Shown here: positions 12,991 to 21,851 of the stretch, in pieces
Layout of the letters: every line of letters starts with the position of its first letter
Position numbering within the stretch: position 1 is the stretch's first letter
NCBI GenBank assembly: GCA_937995825.1
Contig: CALKJO010000012.1
Location: 1-53,177, forward strand
DNA from: an uncultured Anaerolineae bacterium
GTDB taxonomy: Bacteria; Chloroflexota; Anaerolineae; Aggregatilineales; Phototrophicaceae
DNA length: 53,177 nt
Reading direction: 5' to 3'
Notes under the pieces: model-generated
What the model was told of the DNA's origin: nothing
The model's input: the letters and a program-made list of their open reading frames with translations, nothing else
The model's database searches: none
Translations under genes and position numbers: made by a program

Positions 12991-13659
12991 ATGACCAAAG
13001 TCAAGATTTGCGGCATTAAAACGTATGACGATGCGCTGGCGGCGGCGCAAGCCGGCGCGGACATGCTCGGATTTAACTTCTTCAAACGCACACCGCGCTA
13101 TGTTGACCCGGAAGATGCGCTGGCGATCTGCGGGCGGCTGCGGGCGGAACTGGGCGAAGCGACGCCGATGCTGGTCGGATTGTTCGTCAATCAAGGGGCT
13201 GGGCGGATTTCGATGACTCTGGGGAAGGTTGGGCTGCGTGCCGCACAGCTTTCCGGCGATGAGTCTGCCGACCTGCTTAAAGAACTGCGCGGGATCGGCT
13301 TCAAAGCGATCCGACCGCGCAGTCAGGCGGAGGCGCTGGAGGATGCCGCGTACTTTCTGCCCCATTCACCGATTGAGAGCGCATTTCCGTCGCTGCTGCT
13401 GGACGCTTTCAGCGCAGGGCAGTATGGCGGGACAGGACATCAGGCGAACATCGAGACAGCGCTGGCGCTGAAGGCAGTTGTCCCACGCTTGATGGTCGCA
13501 GGGGGACTGACTCCGGACAATGTCGGAGACGTGGTGCAGACGGTAAAGCCGTGGGGCGTTGATGTCGCAAGCGGGGTTGAGGGCGATACACCTGGGCTGA
13601 AAGATCATGGCAAAGTCCGGGCGTTTATTCAGGCGGCAAAGGCGGCAAGCGAGGACTGA
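12991..13659 (+). CDS. trpF: Phosphoribosylanthranilate isomerase
   Basis: The 222-residue TIM-barrel enzyme carries out the Amadori rearrangement of phosphoribosylanthranilate to CdRP. The catalytic cysteine is C7 in KICGIK, and the phosphate-binding C-terminal segments are MVAGGLTPDNV and GVDVASGVEG, whose Asp is the second catalytic residue. The product goes directly to TrpC, encoded immediately upstream. It is slightly longer than the family norm of about 200 residues, with no obvious insertion of note. Confidence 0.95.
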   Translation: MTKVKICGIKTYDDALAAAQAGADMLGFNFFKRTPRYVDPEDALAICGRLRAELGEATPMLVGLFVNQGAGRISMTLGKVGLRAAQLSGDESADLLKELRGIGFKAIRPRSQAEALEDAAYFLPHSPIESAFPSLLLDAFSAGQYGGTGHQANIETALALKAVVPRLMVAGGLTPDNVGDVVQTVKPWGVDVASGVEGDTPGLKDHGKVRAFIQAAKAASED

Positions 13660-13676
13660 GTTTTGAAATGGGTTGA

Positions 13677-14894
13677 ATGATGCTGATTGAGACGAATACA
13701 ACTAATGTGCCAGATGCGCGGGGCTATTACGGCGATTTTGGCGGGCGCTACGTGCCGGAGACGCTGATTCCAGCGCTCGATGAGCTGATCGCGGCGTATA
13801 ACGAAGCGATGGCGGACGCGGCGTTTCAGAACCGGCTGGCGCATTTGCACGCGACTTATACCGGGCGTCCGACGCCGATCAGCTACGCAGCACGCTTGAG
13901 CGAACAGCTCGGCGGCGCACAGATTTACTTGAAGCGGGAAGACCTGGCGCATACCGGCGCGCATAAGATCAACAACGCGCTCGGTCAAGCGCTGCTGGCA
14001 CAGCGGATGGGCAAGCAGCGGATCGTGGCTGAGACGGGCGCGGGTCAGCACGGTGTGGCGAGCGCGACGGCGTCCGCGCTGCTGGGGCTGGAGTGCATCG
14101 TGTATATGGGCAGCGTGGACATGGCGCGCCAGCAGCCGAACGTCTTTCGCATGAAGCTGCTCGGCGCGGAGGTGCGCCCGGTCGAGAGTGGGAGTAAGAC
14201 GCTGAAGGATGCGATCAATGAGGCGATCCGAGATTGGGTGACGAATGTGCGCACAACGTTTTATCTGCTCGGTTCGGCGCTGGGTCCGCATCCTTATCCG
14301 ATGATGGTTCGGGACTTTCAGAGCGTGATCGGGACGGAAGCGCGGCGGCAGATCATCGCGATGGCGGGCAAACTGCCTGACGCCTGCATTGCATGTGTGG
14401 GCGGCGGGAGCAATGCAATCGGCATGTTCCATGCGTTTCGAAATGACGCGTCGGTCGAGTTGATCGGCGTGGAAGCGGGCGGCTGCGGCATCAACAGCCA
14501 TCAGCACGCTTCGCGCTTCGCCGATCCGAGCGTTGGGCGGATGGGGGTGCTGCATGGGGCGCGGTCTTTTGTGATGCAGACTCCGGATGGTCAGATCGCC
14601 GATACACACAGCATCTCGGCGGGTCTGGATTATGCCTCGGTAGGTCCTGAACACGCCTATCTGCGGCAGACTGAGCGCGCATTTTACACCTCCGCGACGG
14701 ATGAGGAGGCGTTGAGCGCGCTGCAAAGCCTGGCGCAGACCGAAGGCATCATCCCGGCGTTGGAAAGCGCGCACGCGGTCGCTGAGGCGATCAAACGCGC
14801 GCCAACCATGCCGAAAGACGCCGTGCTGCTGGTCAATTTATCAGGGCGCGGGGATAAAGACCTGGATACGGTCATGAAAGCGCTGAAGCTGTGA
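13677..14894 (+). CDS. trpB: Tryptophan synthase beta chain
   Basis: The 405-residue PLP enzyme condenses indole with serine. The Schiff-base lysine is K97 in HTGAHKINN, with the phosphate-binding loop [10 protein letters not shown] further on. [16 protein letters not shown] at the N-terminus marks the TrpB1 type that pairs with TrpA, rather than stand-alone TrpB2. Two ATG codons are adjacent at 13677 and 13680. Its stop overlaps the trpA ATG (TGATG), which fits the one-to-one alpha-beta complex. Confidence 0.97.
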   Translation: MMLIETNTTNVPDARGYYGDFGGRYVPETLIPALDELIAAYNEAMADAAFQNRLAHLHATYTGRPTPISYAARLSEQLGGAQIYLKREDLAHTGAHKINNALGQALLAQRMGKQRIVAETGAGQHGVASATASALLGLECIVYMGSVDMARQQPNVFRMKLLGAEVRPVESGSKTLKDAINEAIRDWVTNVRTTFYLLGSALGPHPYPMMVRDFQSVIGTEARRQIIAMAGKLPDACIACVGGGSNAIGMFHAFRNDASVELIGVEAGGCGINSHQHASRFADPSVGRMGVLHGARSFVMQTPDGQIADTHSISAGLDYASVGPEHAYLRQTERAFYTSATDEEALSALQSLAQTEGIIPALESAHAVAEAIKRAPTMPKDAVLLVNLSGRGDKDLDTVMKALKL

Positions 14895-15700
14895 TGCAAC
14901 AGGCACATGTACGCGGATTGAGCGCCGTACAGGCGATGTTCGAGGCGGCGAAACGGGCGGAGCGCGCCGCGTTCATGCCCTATTTCCCGATTGGTTATCC
15001 GACCATTGCCGAGTCGATTGAGATCATTGCGGCGCTGGCGCAGACGGGGGTTGATGGCTTCGAGATCGGCATCCCTTTTAGCGATCCGCTCGCGGATGGA
15101 CCCGTCATTCAGGCGGCGACTCAAACGGCACTGGAGAATGGGACGACTGTGCGGGTTTGTCTGGATGCGGTGCGCCAACTGCGCGAGCGCGGCGTGCAGC
15201 AGCCGATGATGATGATGGGCTATCTGAACCCGCTTATCGCTTATGGAGTCGAGCAGTTTGTGCTGGATGCAAAGGCGGCAGGGGCGGACGGGCTGATCGT
15301 GCCGGATATGCCGCCGGAAGAGGGGGCGGAATTCGCTGAAACCTGCGCGCGCGAGGGAATGGCGATGGTCTTTTTTCTCGCGCCGACCAGCAGCCCGGAG
15401 CGGATCGCGCTGGTGGCGCAGGTGGCGACAGGATTCATCTATGTGGTGTCGCTGACCGGCGTGACCGGGGCGCGCTCGGAACTCCCGCCCGACCTGACAG
15501 CGTTTCTGGAGCGGGTCAAGGGGGCAGTTGGGAATATGCCGCTGGTGTTGGGCTTCGGGATCAGCACGCCGGAGCAGGCGAAAATGGTGAGCGCCCAAGT
15601 GGACGGCTTCATCGTCGGCAGCGTGCTGGTGAAGGCGGCTAGCAATGGCGCAGCGGCGGCGCGCGATCTGGCAGCGCGCATTGTGGAGGCGATCCGTTAA
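14894..15700 (+). CDS. trpA: Tryptophan synthase alpha chain
   Basis: The 268-residue TIM-barrel subunit cleaves indole-3-glycerol phosphate, channelling indole to TrpB. Catalytic Glu57 and Asp68 are in FEIGIPFSDPLADGP. VSLTGVTGAR and GFGISTPEQA are the phosphate-binding segments. The start at 14894 overlaps the trpB stop; the GTG one codon earlier is less likely. It is the last recognised gene of the trp operon. No clear intrinsic terminator follows within the next 58 bases. Confidence 0.96.
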   Translation: MQQAHVRGLSAVQAMFEAAKRAERAAFMPYFPIGYPTIAESIEIIAALAQTGVDGFEIGIPFSDPLADGPVIQAATQTALENGTTVRVCLDAVRQLRERGVQQPMMMMGYLNPLIAYGVEQFVLDAKAAGADGLIVPDMPPEEGAEFAETCAREGMAMVFFLAPTSSPERIALVAQVATGFIYVVSLTGVTGARSELPPDLTAFLERVKGAVGNMPLVLGFGISTPEQAKMVSAQVDGFIVGSVLVKAASNGAAAARDLAARIVEAIR

Positions 15701-15758
15701 TCGGCGGTCTGTCTGTGATATGATTAGCGCAGTGATGTGGACGTGAGCAGAGTGTTTG

Positions 15759-16556
15759 ATGATGGATGATTACGCGCTTAACGATGAGGTGCGGCAGCAG
15801 TGGAACCTCAAGGCGGAGTTCTGGGACGCGCTGCACGGCGATGAGGGCAACGCCTTTCACCGCTACCTGGTGAGTCCGGCGGCGGAGCGGCTGTTAGGGA
15901 TTCAGCCGGGTGAGCTGGCGCTAGATGTGGGCTGTGGCAATGGGACATTTGCGCGGCGGATGGCTGACTTGGGCGCGCAGGTGGTGGCGACGGACATCAG
16001 CGACAAGCTGATCGAACGGGCGAAGGCGCGCTCTGAAGGGCGCGACATTACCTATCAGGTTGTGGACGCCACAAATGAGCAGGCGCTGGCGGCGCTGGGC
16101 GAAGGGCGCTTCGATGCGGCTGTGTGCAATATGGCGATGATGGATATGTCTTCAATTCAGCCTATGCTGCGAGCGGTGCGGCGGCTGTTGAAAGCCAGAG
16201 GGCGGTTTGTCTTCACGGTGATGCATCCCTGTTTTAATTCAACGGTCGCCACTTTCGTCATGGAAAGCGCGGAGCGCGAAGGTCGCTTGGTGGATCAGGT
16301 CTTTCTTAAGCTCTCTGATTATCTTCAAGTCGGGACGCGGATCAGCGCGGGCGCGCCGAATGAGCCGAATCCGCACTATGTCTTTCACCGTCCGCTGCAC
16401 ATGCTGCTGAGCCAGTGTTTTCAGGTTGGCTTTGTGCTGGATGGCGTGGAAGAGCCGGCATTTCCGCTCGGAGTCGAGTCGAAGCATCTGCTAAGCTGGA
16501 CGAACATGACGCAGTTTCCGCCGGTGTTTGCGGCGCGGCTGCGCCCGACTCGCTGA
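15759..16556 (+). CDS. Class I SAM-dependent methyltransferase, substrate unknown
   Basis: The protein of about 265 residues has the small-molecule methyltransferase fold. Motif I is LALDVGCGNGTFARRMADLG, the acidic motif II is VVATDIS, and a post-motif DAAVCNMAMMDM is visible. UbiE/Coq5-like and other small-molecule methyltransferases share these motifs, so the substrate cannot be named. The start is one of three tandem codons (TTG 15756, ATG 15759, ATG 15762) without a strong ribosome binding site. A weak -10-like TATGAT lies at 15719-15724, so it may be transcribed separately from trp. It sits between the two aromatic amino acid operons. Confidence 0.82.
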   Translation: MMDDYALNDEVRQQWNLKAEFWDALHGDEGNAFHRYLVSPAAERLLGIQPGELALDVGCGNGTFARRMADLGAQVVATDISDKLIERAKARSEGRDITYQVVDATNEQALAALGEGRFDAAVCNMAMMDMSSIQPMLRAVRRLLKARGRFVFTVMHPCFNSTVATFVMESAEREGRLVDQVFLKLSDYLQVGTRISAGAPNEPNPHYVFHRPLHMLLSQCFQVGFVLDGVEEPAFPLGVESKHLLSWTNMTQFPPVFAARLRPTR

Positions 16557-16557
16557 C

Positions 16558-16587
16558 TTGACAAGACAGGGCGAGGCGCGCTACAGT
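16558..16587 (+). promoter_or_regulatory. Predicted promoter of the aromatic (aro) operon
   Basis: TTGACA (16558-16563) and TACAGT (16582-16587, four of six) are separated by 18 bases. Transcription would begin near 16594, about 22 bases before the leader peptide ATG. The -35 begins one base after the methyltransferase stop. Confidence 0.65.
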
Positions 16588-16615
16588 TATCGTCACTCTG
16601 GTTGAGAAAAATGAT

Positions 16616-16696
16616 ATGAGCAGTCAGCGCGGCTTTGAACACGGTTTCTACTATTACGGCAGCGACATTAAACGCACGCCGGGCGTTGCGCTCTGA
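16616..16696 (+). CDS. Leader peptide with Phe-Tyr-Tyr-Tyr run (aro operon attenuator)
   Basis: This 26-codon reading frame starts at ATG 16616 and stops at TGA 16694-16696. Codons 11-14 are TTC TAC TAT TAC (F-Y-Y-Y, 16646-16657), and codon 7 is another Phe. It lies between a promoter and an intrinsic terminator, upstream of aroH and tyrA, the layout of a classical attenuation leader. GCAGCG (16659-16664), immediately after the last Tyr codon, can pair with CGTTGC (16684-16689), giving a region 1:2 helix that a stalled ribosome would mask. The ribosome binding site is weak (GAG). Its function is inferred from sequence layout, not from homology. Confidence 0.75.
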   Translation: MSSQRGFEHGFYYYGSDIKRTPGVAL

Positions 16697-16727
16697 TCCA
16701 GAAACCGCCGCATCTGAGAGGGCAGTT

Positions 16728-16762
16728 GGAGGCGCAGGGTGAAAGCCTGGCGCCTTTTTTTT
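16728..16762 (+). terminator. Attenuator terminator upstream of aroH
   Basis: AGGCGC (16730-16735) pairs with GCGCCT (16750-16755), and AGG (16736-16738) pairs with CCT (16746-16748) with one bulged G. The stem is followed by eight T residues (16755-16762). It lies after the leader peptide stop and before the aroH start. TTGCGCT (16686-16692) can alternatively pair with GGCGCAG (16731-16737), disrupting this stem; another possible hairpin, 16686-16697 with 16712-16725, competes for the same region. Confidence 0.85.
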
Positions 16763-16797
16763 ATTGTGTTTGCACGGCAGCAAAAGGGGACAAAGCG

Positions 16798-17181
16798 ATG
16801 TTTCGAGGGGTGCGGGGCGCGACCGTCGCAAAGAGCAACACCCGTGAGGCGATCATGGAGGCGACGGAAGAACTGATTCGCAAACTCATCGACGTGAATG
16901 GCATTGAAGAAGATCAAGTTGCGAGCGTGATCTTCACCTCAACATCCGATCTGAACGCCGCATTTCCGGCGGCGGCGGCGCGTCATATTGGGTGGACGCG
17001 GGTGGCGCTGCTCGGAGCGCAGGAGATCGACACGCCGGAGGGGATGCAGCGCTGCATCCGCGTGTTGATCCATTGGAACACTGATCGAACGCTGGACGAA
17101 ATTCAGCATGTCTACATGCACGGGACGGAGAAGATGCGCCCCGATCTTTATCCGAACAACAAGCTGGCTGTGGACGATTGA
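16798..17181 (+). CDS. aroH: Chorismate mutase, AroH type
   Basis: The 127-residue protein matches the length and sequence plan of the trimeric Bacillus-type AroH chorismate mutase, converting chorismate to prephenate. Active-site residues known for that enzyme have counterparts: R6 in RGVRGAT, E76 in AQEIDT, R88 in CIRVLI and Y106 in HVYMH. The ATG at 16798 follows AGGGG by about 9 bases and lies 36 bases after the attenuator. It is unrelated to the more common helical AroQ mutases. As the first structural gene behind the Tyr leader, it marks the branch to tyrosine and phenylalanine. Confidence 0.95.
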   Translation: MFRGVRGATVAKSNTREAIMEATEELIRKLIDVNGIEEDQVASVIFTSTSDLNAAFPAAAARHIGWTRVALLGAQEIDTPEGMQRCIRVLIHWNTDRTLDEIQHVYMHGTEKMRPDLYPNNKLAVDD

Positions 17182-17188
17182 GGATGCG

Positions 17189-18076
17189 ATGTCGAGCGGC
17201 GGATTTAGGGCGAGGCAGATCAGCATTGTCGGATTAGGATTGATGGGCGGATCGCTCGCGCTGGCGCTACGTCCGTATGCAGAGGCAGTGATCGGCGTCG
17301 ATCCCAATCCGTTCGCGCGCGCGGCGGCGGTCGAACGCGGCATCGTGGACAGCGCAACGGACAATCTGCGCGACGGCGTGCATGTGTCGGATGTGGTGAT
17401 CCTCGCTGCGCCTGTGCGCGCGATCATCGATCTGGTGGAGAAGCGGATCGGCAGTTATCTGCGGTCGAACACGCTGCTGATCGACATTGGCAGCACCAAA
17501 GCCGATATCTGCACAGCGATGGGATCGCTGCCGATTGGCATCCAAGCGGTCGGTGGACATCCGATGACAGGCAAAGAGACCAGCGGCATCGAAGCATCGG
17601 ATGCGACCTTGTATCAGAACCGTCCATTTGTGCTGTGTCCGACGCGGAGGACGACGCCTGCGGCGCGGCTGCGAGCGCTGGCATTGGTCGAAGCGCTGGG
17701 CGCGGTGGCGATTGAGATGGATGCGCAGCGGCACGACCGGGTTGTGGCGGCGATCAGCCATTTGCCGTATATTTTGAGCGCGGCACTGGTGGCAACAGTG
17801 GCAGCAGAAGGCAGAAGCGACGATGCGGTGTGGCGGCTGGCGGCTGGCGGCTTTCGGGATATGTCGCGCCTGGCAGCCCAGGACTTGAGCATGATGGGCG
17901 ACATCCTCAGCACGAACACCCAGGCGGTGGCGACGCTGCTGGCGCTGTTTCGAATGCAGCTTGCAATGATTGAGGCGATGCTGATCGACCGCGATCAGCA
18001 AAAATTGACGGAATTACTGCGACCAGCGCGAGAAGCGCGGCTGGCATGGATCAAGCAGTTAGAAGGGAAGCGCTAA
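17189..18076 (+). CDS. tyrA: Prephenate dehydrogenase
   Basis: The 295-residue protein oxidises prephenate to 4-hydroxyphenylpyruvate. The Rossmann motif IVGLGLMGGSLALAL begins at about residue 13. HPMTGKETSG carries the family's active-site histidine region, and SHLPYILSAAL is the second conserved His segment. The start chosen at 17189 follows GAGGA. An upstream start would overlap aroH by over 70 bases and add unrelated residues. There is no ACT domain, so feedback by that route is not expected. Arogenate specificity cannot be excluded. Confidence 0.93.
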   Translation: MSSGGFRARQISIVGLGLMGGSLALALRPYAEAVIGVDPNPFARAAAVERGIVDSATDNLRDGVHVSDVVILAAPVRAIIDLVEKRIGSYLRSNTLLIDIGSTKADICTAMGSLPIGIQAVGGHPMTGKETSGIEASDATLYQNRPFVLCPTRRTTPAARLRALALVEALGAVAIEMDAQRHDRVVAAISHLPYILSAALVATVAAEGRSDDAVWRLAAGGFRDMSRLAAQDLSMMGDILSTNTQAVATLLALFRMQLAMIEAMLIDRDQQKLTELLRPAREARLAWIKQLEGKR

Positions 18077-18077
18077 A

Positions 18078-19385
18078 ATGGCAGTTGATTGTTTCATCGT
18101 GCAGCCAGGGACAAGCCTGAATGGAATGGCGCGCGTCCCCGGAGATAAGTCGTTGTCTCACCGAGCGGTGTTTTTGGGAGCGCTGGCGCATGGGACAACG
18201 CACGTGCGAGACTGGCTGCCGGCGGGCGATACGGAGGCGTCGCTGAGTGCAGTGCGCGCCTTAGGGATTGAGATCGAGCGGCGCAGTGCGACCGAGCTGG
18301 TGATTCATGGCGGCGCGCTGAATGCGCCAAGCCAAACGCTCGATCTGGTCAATGCAGGGACGGGGATTCGGCTGCTGGCGGGGATCATGGCGGGGCAGCC
18401 GTTCCCATCTGTGCTGGATGGAAGCGCGCAGCTTCGCCGCCGCCCGATGAACCGCGTTGTGACCCCATTGAAACAGATGGGCGCGGACATCGAGAGTCAG
18501 AATGGCTATGCGCCGCTGCACATTCGACCGGCGGCGCTGCGCGGCATCCACTACCACATGCCGATGGCGTCAGCGCAGGTGAAAGGCGCGATCCTGCTGG
18601 CGGGCTTGTTTGCAGAGGGCGAGACGGTTGTCGTTCAGCCAGGTCCGGCGCGGGATCATACGGAGCGGCTGCTGGCGGCGCTTGGCGCGGACATTCGAAC
18701 GGAGGGGGATACCATCACGCTTAGACCGGGAAGCACGCTGCGCCCACTCAATTACAGCGTGCCGGGCGATATTTCCTCGGCGGCATTTCCACTGGTCGCG
18801 GCGCTGATCGTGCCGGGGAGCGCGATCACTCTCGAACATGTCAATCTGAATCCGACGCGGACAGGTATTCTGGATGTGCTGCGCGAGATGGGCGCGGACA
18901 TCACCATCACCGAAACAGGCTTGGCGGGCGGCGAGCCAGTAGGGACGATTCATGCCAGTCACAGCGCGCTGAAAGGGATTCGGGTTGGTGGTGAGGTAGT
19001 GGTGCGCATGATCGACGAATTCCCGATCTTCATGGTGGCGGCGCTGTTTGCGGAAGGCGAGACGTATGTCCGCGATGCGGGCGAGCTGCGCGTGAAAGAG
19101 ACGGATCGCATCGCGGTCATGGTGGAGGAACTGGGCAAAATGGGTGCGCGCATCACTGAAATGGAGGACGGTTTCTACTTGTACGGCGCGCAGAAGCTGA
19201 CCGGCGCAGTGGTGGATGGGCGCGATGATCATCGGATTTCAATGAGCCTGGTCGTCGCTGGTCTTGGTGCTTCGGGCAGCACGACAGTTCTTGATGCGCG
19301 CTGCACGAGCGACTCCTTCCCAGGATATGCTGAGACGATGCGGTCGCTCAACGCGGATGTGAGGGTCAGTCCGATCACAACTTAA
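18078..19385 (+). CDS. aroA: 3-phosphoshikimate 1-carboxyvinyltransferase (EPSP synthase)
   Basis: The 435-residue enzyme condenses shikimate-3-phosphate with phosphoenolpyruvate. The substrate-binding GDKSLSHR is at about 22-29, and ELRVKETDRI is the PEP-binding region. RPMNR, NPTR and NAGTGIRLLAG resemble the motifs described for class II EPSP synthases, which tolerate glyphosate better than class I; this class assignment is by eye. The gene follows tyrA after one base. Confidence 0.95.
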   Translation: MAVDCFIVQPGTSLNGMARVPGDKSLSHRAVFLGALAHGTTHVRDWLPAGDTEASLSAVRALGIEIERRSATELVIHGGALNAPSQTLDLVNAGTGIRLLAGIMAGQPFPSVLDGSAQLRRRPMNRVVTPLKQMGADIESQNGYAPLHIRPAALRGIHYHMPMASAQVKGAILLAGLFAEGETVVVQPGPARDHTERLLAALGADIRTEGDTITLRPGSTLRPLNYSVPGDISSAAFPLVAALIVPGSAITLEHVNLNPTRTGILDVLREMGADITITETGLAGGEPVGTIHASHSALKGIRVGGEVVVRMIDEFPIFMVAALFAEGETYVRDAGELRVKETDRIAVMVEELGKMGARITEMEDGFYLYGAQKLTGAVVDGRDDHRISMSLVVAGLGASGSTTVLDARCTSDSFPGYAETMRSLNADVRVSPITT

Positions 19386-19402
19386 GAAGTGGGGGGATTG
19401 GG

Positions 19403-19816
19403 GTGAACATACAAGTGATGTGGGATGATGAGCGCAAATGGGCAGTGCGATATGTGTTTGCGCCGAAGTGGAGCTGGGACGATCTGAAGAATGCGTTTGG
19501 AGAAGCTTATGCGCTGATGGATACGGTGGAATATCCGGTTCACAGCATTCTTGATCTGACACAGACGCATACGCTGCCAGAACATGCGATTACCCAGATA
19601 GGCAAGTTCGGCTTGAGCGACATGGCTCACAAAAATCAGTCGCGATTAATAGTCCTGGTCGGTATAAATGCGTTTGTCAGAGCGCTCATTTCGGCTGCGG
19701 GAAAAATCTTCAAGCCGCTGAACGAGCATAACGATCTGCGCTTCGTGAATACGTTAGGAGAAGCGCAGAAAATAGTCGAGAGTCAGAAAGCGGAAGAGAC
19801 GAGCAAGCGGACATGA
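19403..19816 (+). CDS. Hypothetical protein inside the aro operon, STAS-like by eye
   Basis: The 137-residue protein has no signal peptide or membrane segment. It opens with strand-turn-strand IQVMWDDERKWAVRYVF, then a helix (WSWDDLKNAFGEAYALMD), a hydrophobic strand ending HSILDLTQT, and a second strand-helix unit (SRLIVLVGINAFVRALI). This alternation recalls SpoIIAA/STAS-like domains, but no diagnostic motif was found and the call is weak. The GTG start follows a G-rich ribosome binding site. It lies 17 bases after aroA and its stop overlaps the aroE ATG, so it is cotranslated with shikimate genes. The role is unknown. Confidence 0.7.
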   Translation: MNIQVMWDDERKWAVRYVFAPKWSWDDLKNAFGEAYALMDTVEYPVHSILDLTQTHTLPEHAITQIGKFGLSDMAHKNQSRLIVLVGINAFVRALISAAGKIFKPLNEHNDLRFVNTLGEAQKIVESQKAEETSKRT

Positions 19817-20658
19817 CTCAGAAGCGGGTTGGGGTGATCGGGTATCCGATTGAACACAGCATCAGCCCTGCGATACACAACGCGGCGTTCAAAGCGTTAG
19901 GCATGGATGACTGGCTGTATGACAAGATCGCCATCCCGCCTGACATTCTGAAGCTTGGACTGCGCGAACTGCGCGATCATGGGTATGTCGGGGTGAATGT
20001 CACCATCCCGCATAAGCAGGCGGCAATGGCGCTGGTCGAGCCCGATGAGACCGCGCAGGCAGTCGGCGCGCTCAACACGATTGACTTTCGCACAAACACG
20101 GGGACGAATACGGATATACAGGCTTTCATCGATGATCTGGCGGCGCATGGAGTCGATGATCTGGTAGATCGCAAAGTGTTGATCATTGGCGCGGGCGGCG
20201 CGGCGCGGGCGGCGGTCTATGGGCTGGCGAAGACAGGCGCGCGGATTGTGGTGATCAATCGGGACTCCGAAAAAGCCAGTAAAATGCTGCGTGATTTAGG
20301 TGTCATGCCGGCAGTTGCGCCGGACTGGGAATACGCGGCACAGTGGCTGTTTGCGATGCGCGGCAAGACGCCGCTGATCGTCAACTGCACGCCGGTTGGG
20401 ATGTATCCCAGGGGCGGCGAATGCCCATGGCCCGATGAGGCATGGTTTCCGCACAATCTAATTGTGTATGACATGATCTATCGTCCGGCGAAAACGCGGC
20501 TCATGTGGAAAGCTGAAAACACCTATGGCAAAGCCTACAATGGGCTGGGGATGCTGGTGCGCCAGGGTGCGGCGGCGTTTAAGCTCTGGACGGGCGTTGA
20601 GCCGCCGATTGATGTCATGATGCAGGCGGCGCAGGAAGCGGTTGAACAGTTAGCGTAG
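19813..20658 (+). CDS. aroE: Shikimate dehydrogenase
   Basis: The 281-residue protein reduces 3-dehydroshikimate to shikimate with NADPH. The N-terminal substrate domain has HSISPAIHNAAF and NVTIPHK (catalytic Lys). The Rossmann domain carries GAGGAARAAVYGL, and the C-terminal NGLGMLVRQGAAAFKLWTG matches the family. NRDSEKA following the second strand is the region that usually decides NADP specificity. The start overlaps the preceding hypothetical gene by four bases. Confidence 0.95.
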   Translation: MTQKRVGVIGYPIEHSISPAIHNAAFKALGMDDWLYDKIAIPPDILKLGLRELRDHGYVGVNVTIPHKQAAMALVEPDETAQAVGALNTIDFRTNTGTNTDIQAFIDDLAAHGVDDLVDRKVLIIGAGGAARAAVYGLAKTGARIVVINRDSEKASKMLRDLGVMPAVAPDWEYAAQWLFAMRGKTPLIVNCTPVGMYPRGGECPWPDEAWFPHNLIVYDMIYRPAKTRLMWKAENTYGKAYNGLGMLVRQGAAAFKLWTGVEPPIDVMMQAAQEAVEQLA

Positions 20659-20672
20659 GTGTGGATGGGACG

Positions 20673-21851
20673 ATGGGGCTGCGATTACTGACGGCGGGCG
20701 AGAGTCACGGGCCTGGACTGACGGCGATTCTGGAGGGGCTGCCTGCGGGGCTGCCGCTGACGGTGGAGTACATCAATGCTGAGCTGCGGCGTCGGCAGGA
20801 AGGCTATGGTTCCGGCGGGCGGATGAACATCGAGCGCGATGCAGTGCAGATCAGCGCGGGGATCGCGGCTGGGCTGACGACCGGCGCGCCGCTGGCGATG
20901 CACGTCGAAAACCGCGATTACAAAAACTGGCGCGACCAGGACATCAAGCCGATGACGACTCCGCGACCAGGACATGCCGACCTGACCGGTGCGATTAAGT
21001 ATGGGTATCGTGATCTGCGAATCGCGCTGGAACGCGCCAGCGCGCGTGAAACCACCATGCGCGTCGCGGCGGGCGCGGTGTGCAAGCGGCTGCTGGATGA
21101 ATTCGGGATCGTGATCGGCGGCTACGTCATTCAGATCGGGCGCGTGACTGCTTCGCTCAGCCATGAGATGGATTATCTGGATCGGATTCGGCGCGCGGAA
21201 GCCAGCGATGTGCGCTGTCCAGACGCGGCGGCGGCAGAAGCGATGCACGCGGAGATTCATCAGGCGAAAGTCGATAAAGACACGCTCGGCGGCGTGATCG
21301 AGGTGGTGGCGCTGCGCGTGCCGCCCGGACTGGGATCGCATGTACATTATGATCGACGCCTGGACGCCAAGATCGTCGGGGCGATGGTGAGCGTTCACGC
21401 CATGAAAGGCGCGGAGATCGGACCCGCCTTTGAAAATGCGGGCAAGCGCGGGTCTGAAGTCCACGATGAGATCGTCCTCAATGGGGACAGCGCGCTGTAC
21501 CGCCGGACAAATCGGGCGGGCGGGCTGGAAGGTGGGATCACGACAGGCGAGCCGATTGTCTGCCGAGTCGCGATGAAACCGATCTCAACTGTGATGAAGG
21601 CATTAGGATCGGTCAATCTGGCGACTGGACAAGCGGAGCCGACGGTCTATGAGCGCAGCGATTTCTGCGCGACGCCGCGCGCCGTGCCGATCTTGGAAGC
21701 GATGATGGCGCTGGTGATCGCCGACGCGCTGATGGAGAAGTTGGGCGGGGACAGCATCAGCGAGATGCGCCCGCGCTTTGAAGCGCTGCGCCGCGCGCGG
21801 CTGGAAGACCTGCCGATGGACAATGTGGAGTGGCGTTTTGGCTACCCCTGA
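20673..21851 (+). CDS. aroC: Chorismate synthase
   Basis: The enzyme of about 392 residues makes chorismate from EPSP with reduced FMN. Signature segments are LLTAGESHGPGLTAILEG, RPGHADLTGAIKYGY, RASARETTMRVAAGA and the C-terminal RSDFCATPRAVPI. The start is placed at ATG 20673 because family similarity begins at GLRLLTAGESHG; a GTG four codons upstream is possible. The gene lies two bases after the aroE stop at its earliest possible start, and aroK overlaps its 3' end. Confidence 0.95.
   Translation: MGLRLLTAGESHGPGLTAILEGLPAGLPLTVEYINAELRRRQEGYGSGGRMNIERDAVQISAGIAAGLTTGAPLAMHVENRDYKNWRDQDIKPMTTPRPGHADLTGAIKYGYRDLRIALERASARETTMRVAAGAVCKRLLDEFGIVIGGYVIQIGRVTASLSHEMDYLDRIRRAEASDVRCPDAAAAEAMHAEIHQAKVDKDTLGGVIEVVALRVPPGLGSHVHYDRRLDAKIVGAMVSVHAMKGAEIGPAFENAGKRGSEVHDEIVLNGDSALYRRTNRAGGLEGGITTGEPIVCRVAMKPISTVMKALGSVNLATGQAEPTVYERSDFCATPRAVPILEAMMALVIADALMEKLGGDSISEMRPRFEALRRARLEDLPMDNVEWRFGYP

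Noticed and set aside
13629..14774. A 381-codon open frame antisense to trpB
   Set aside because: It mirrors trpB codon structure in a GC-rich genome, has Arg/His-rich composition and no ribosome binding site or recognisable domain.
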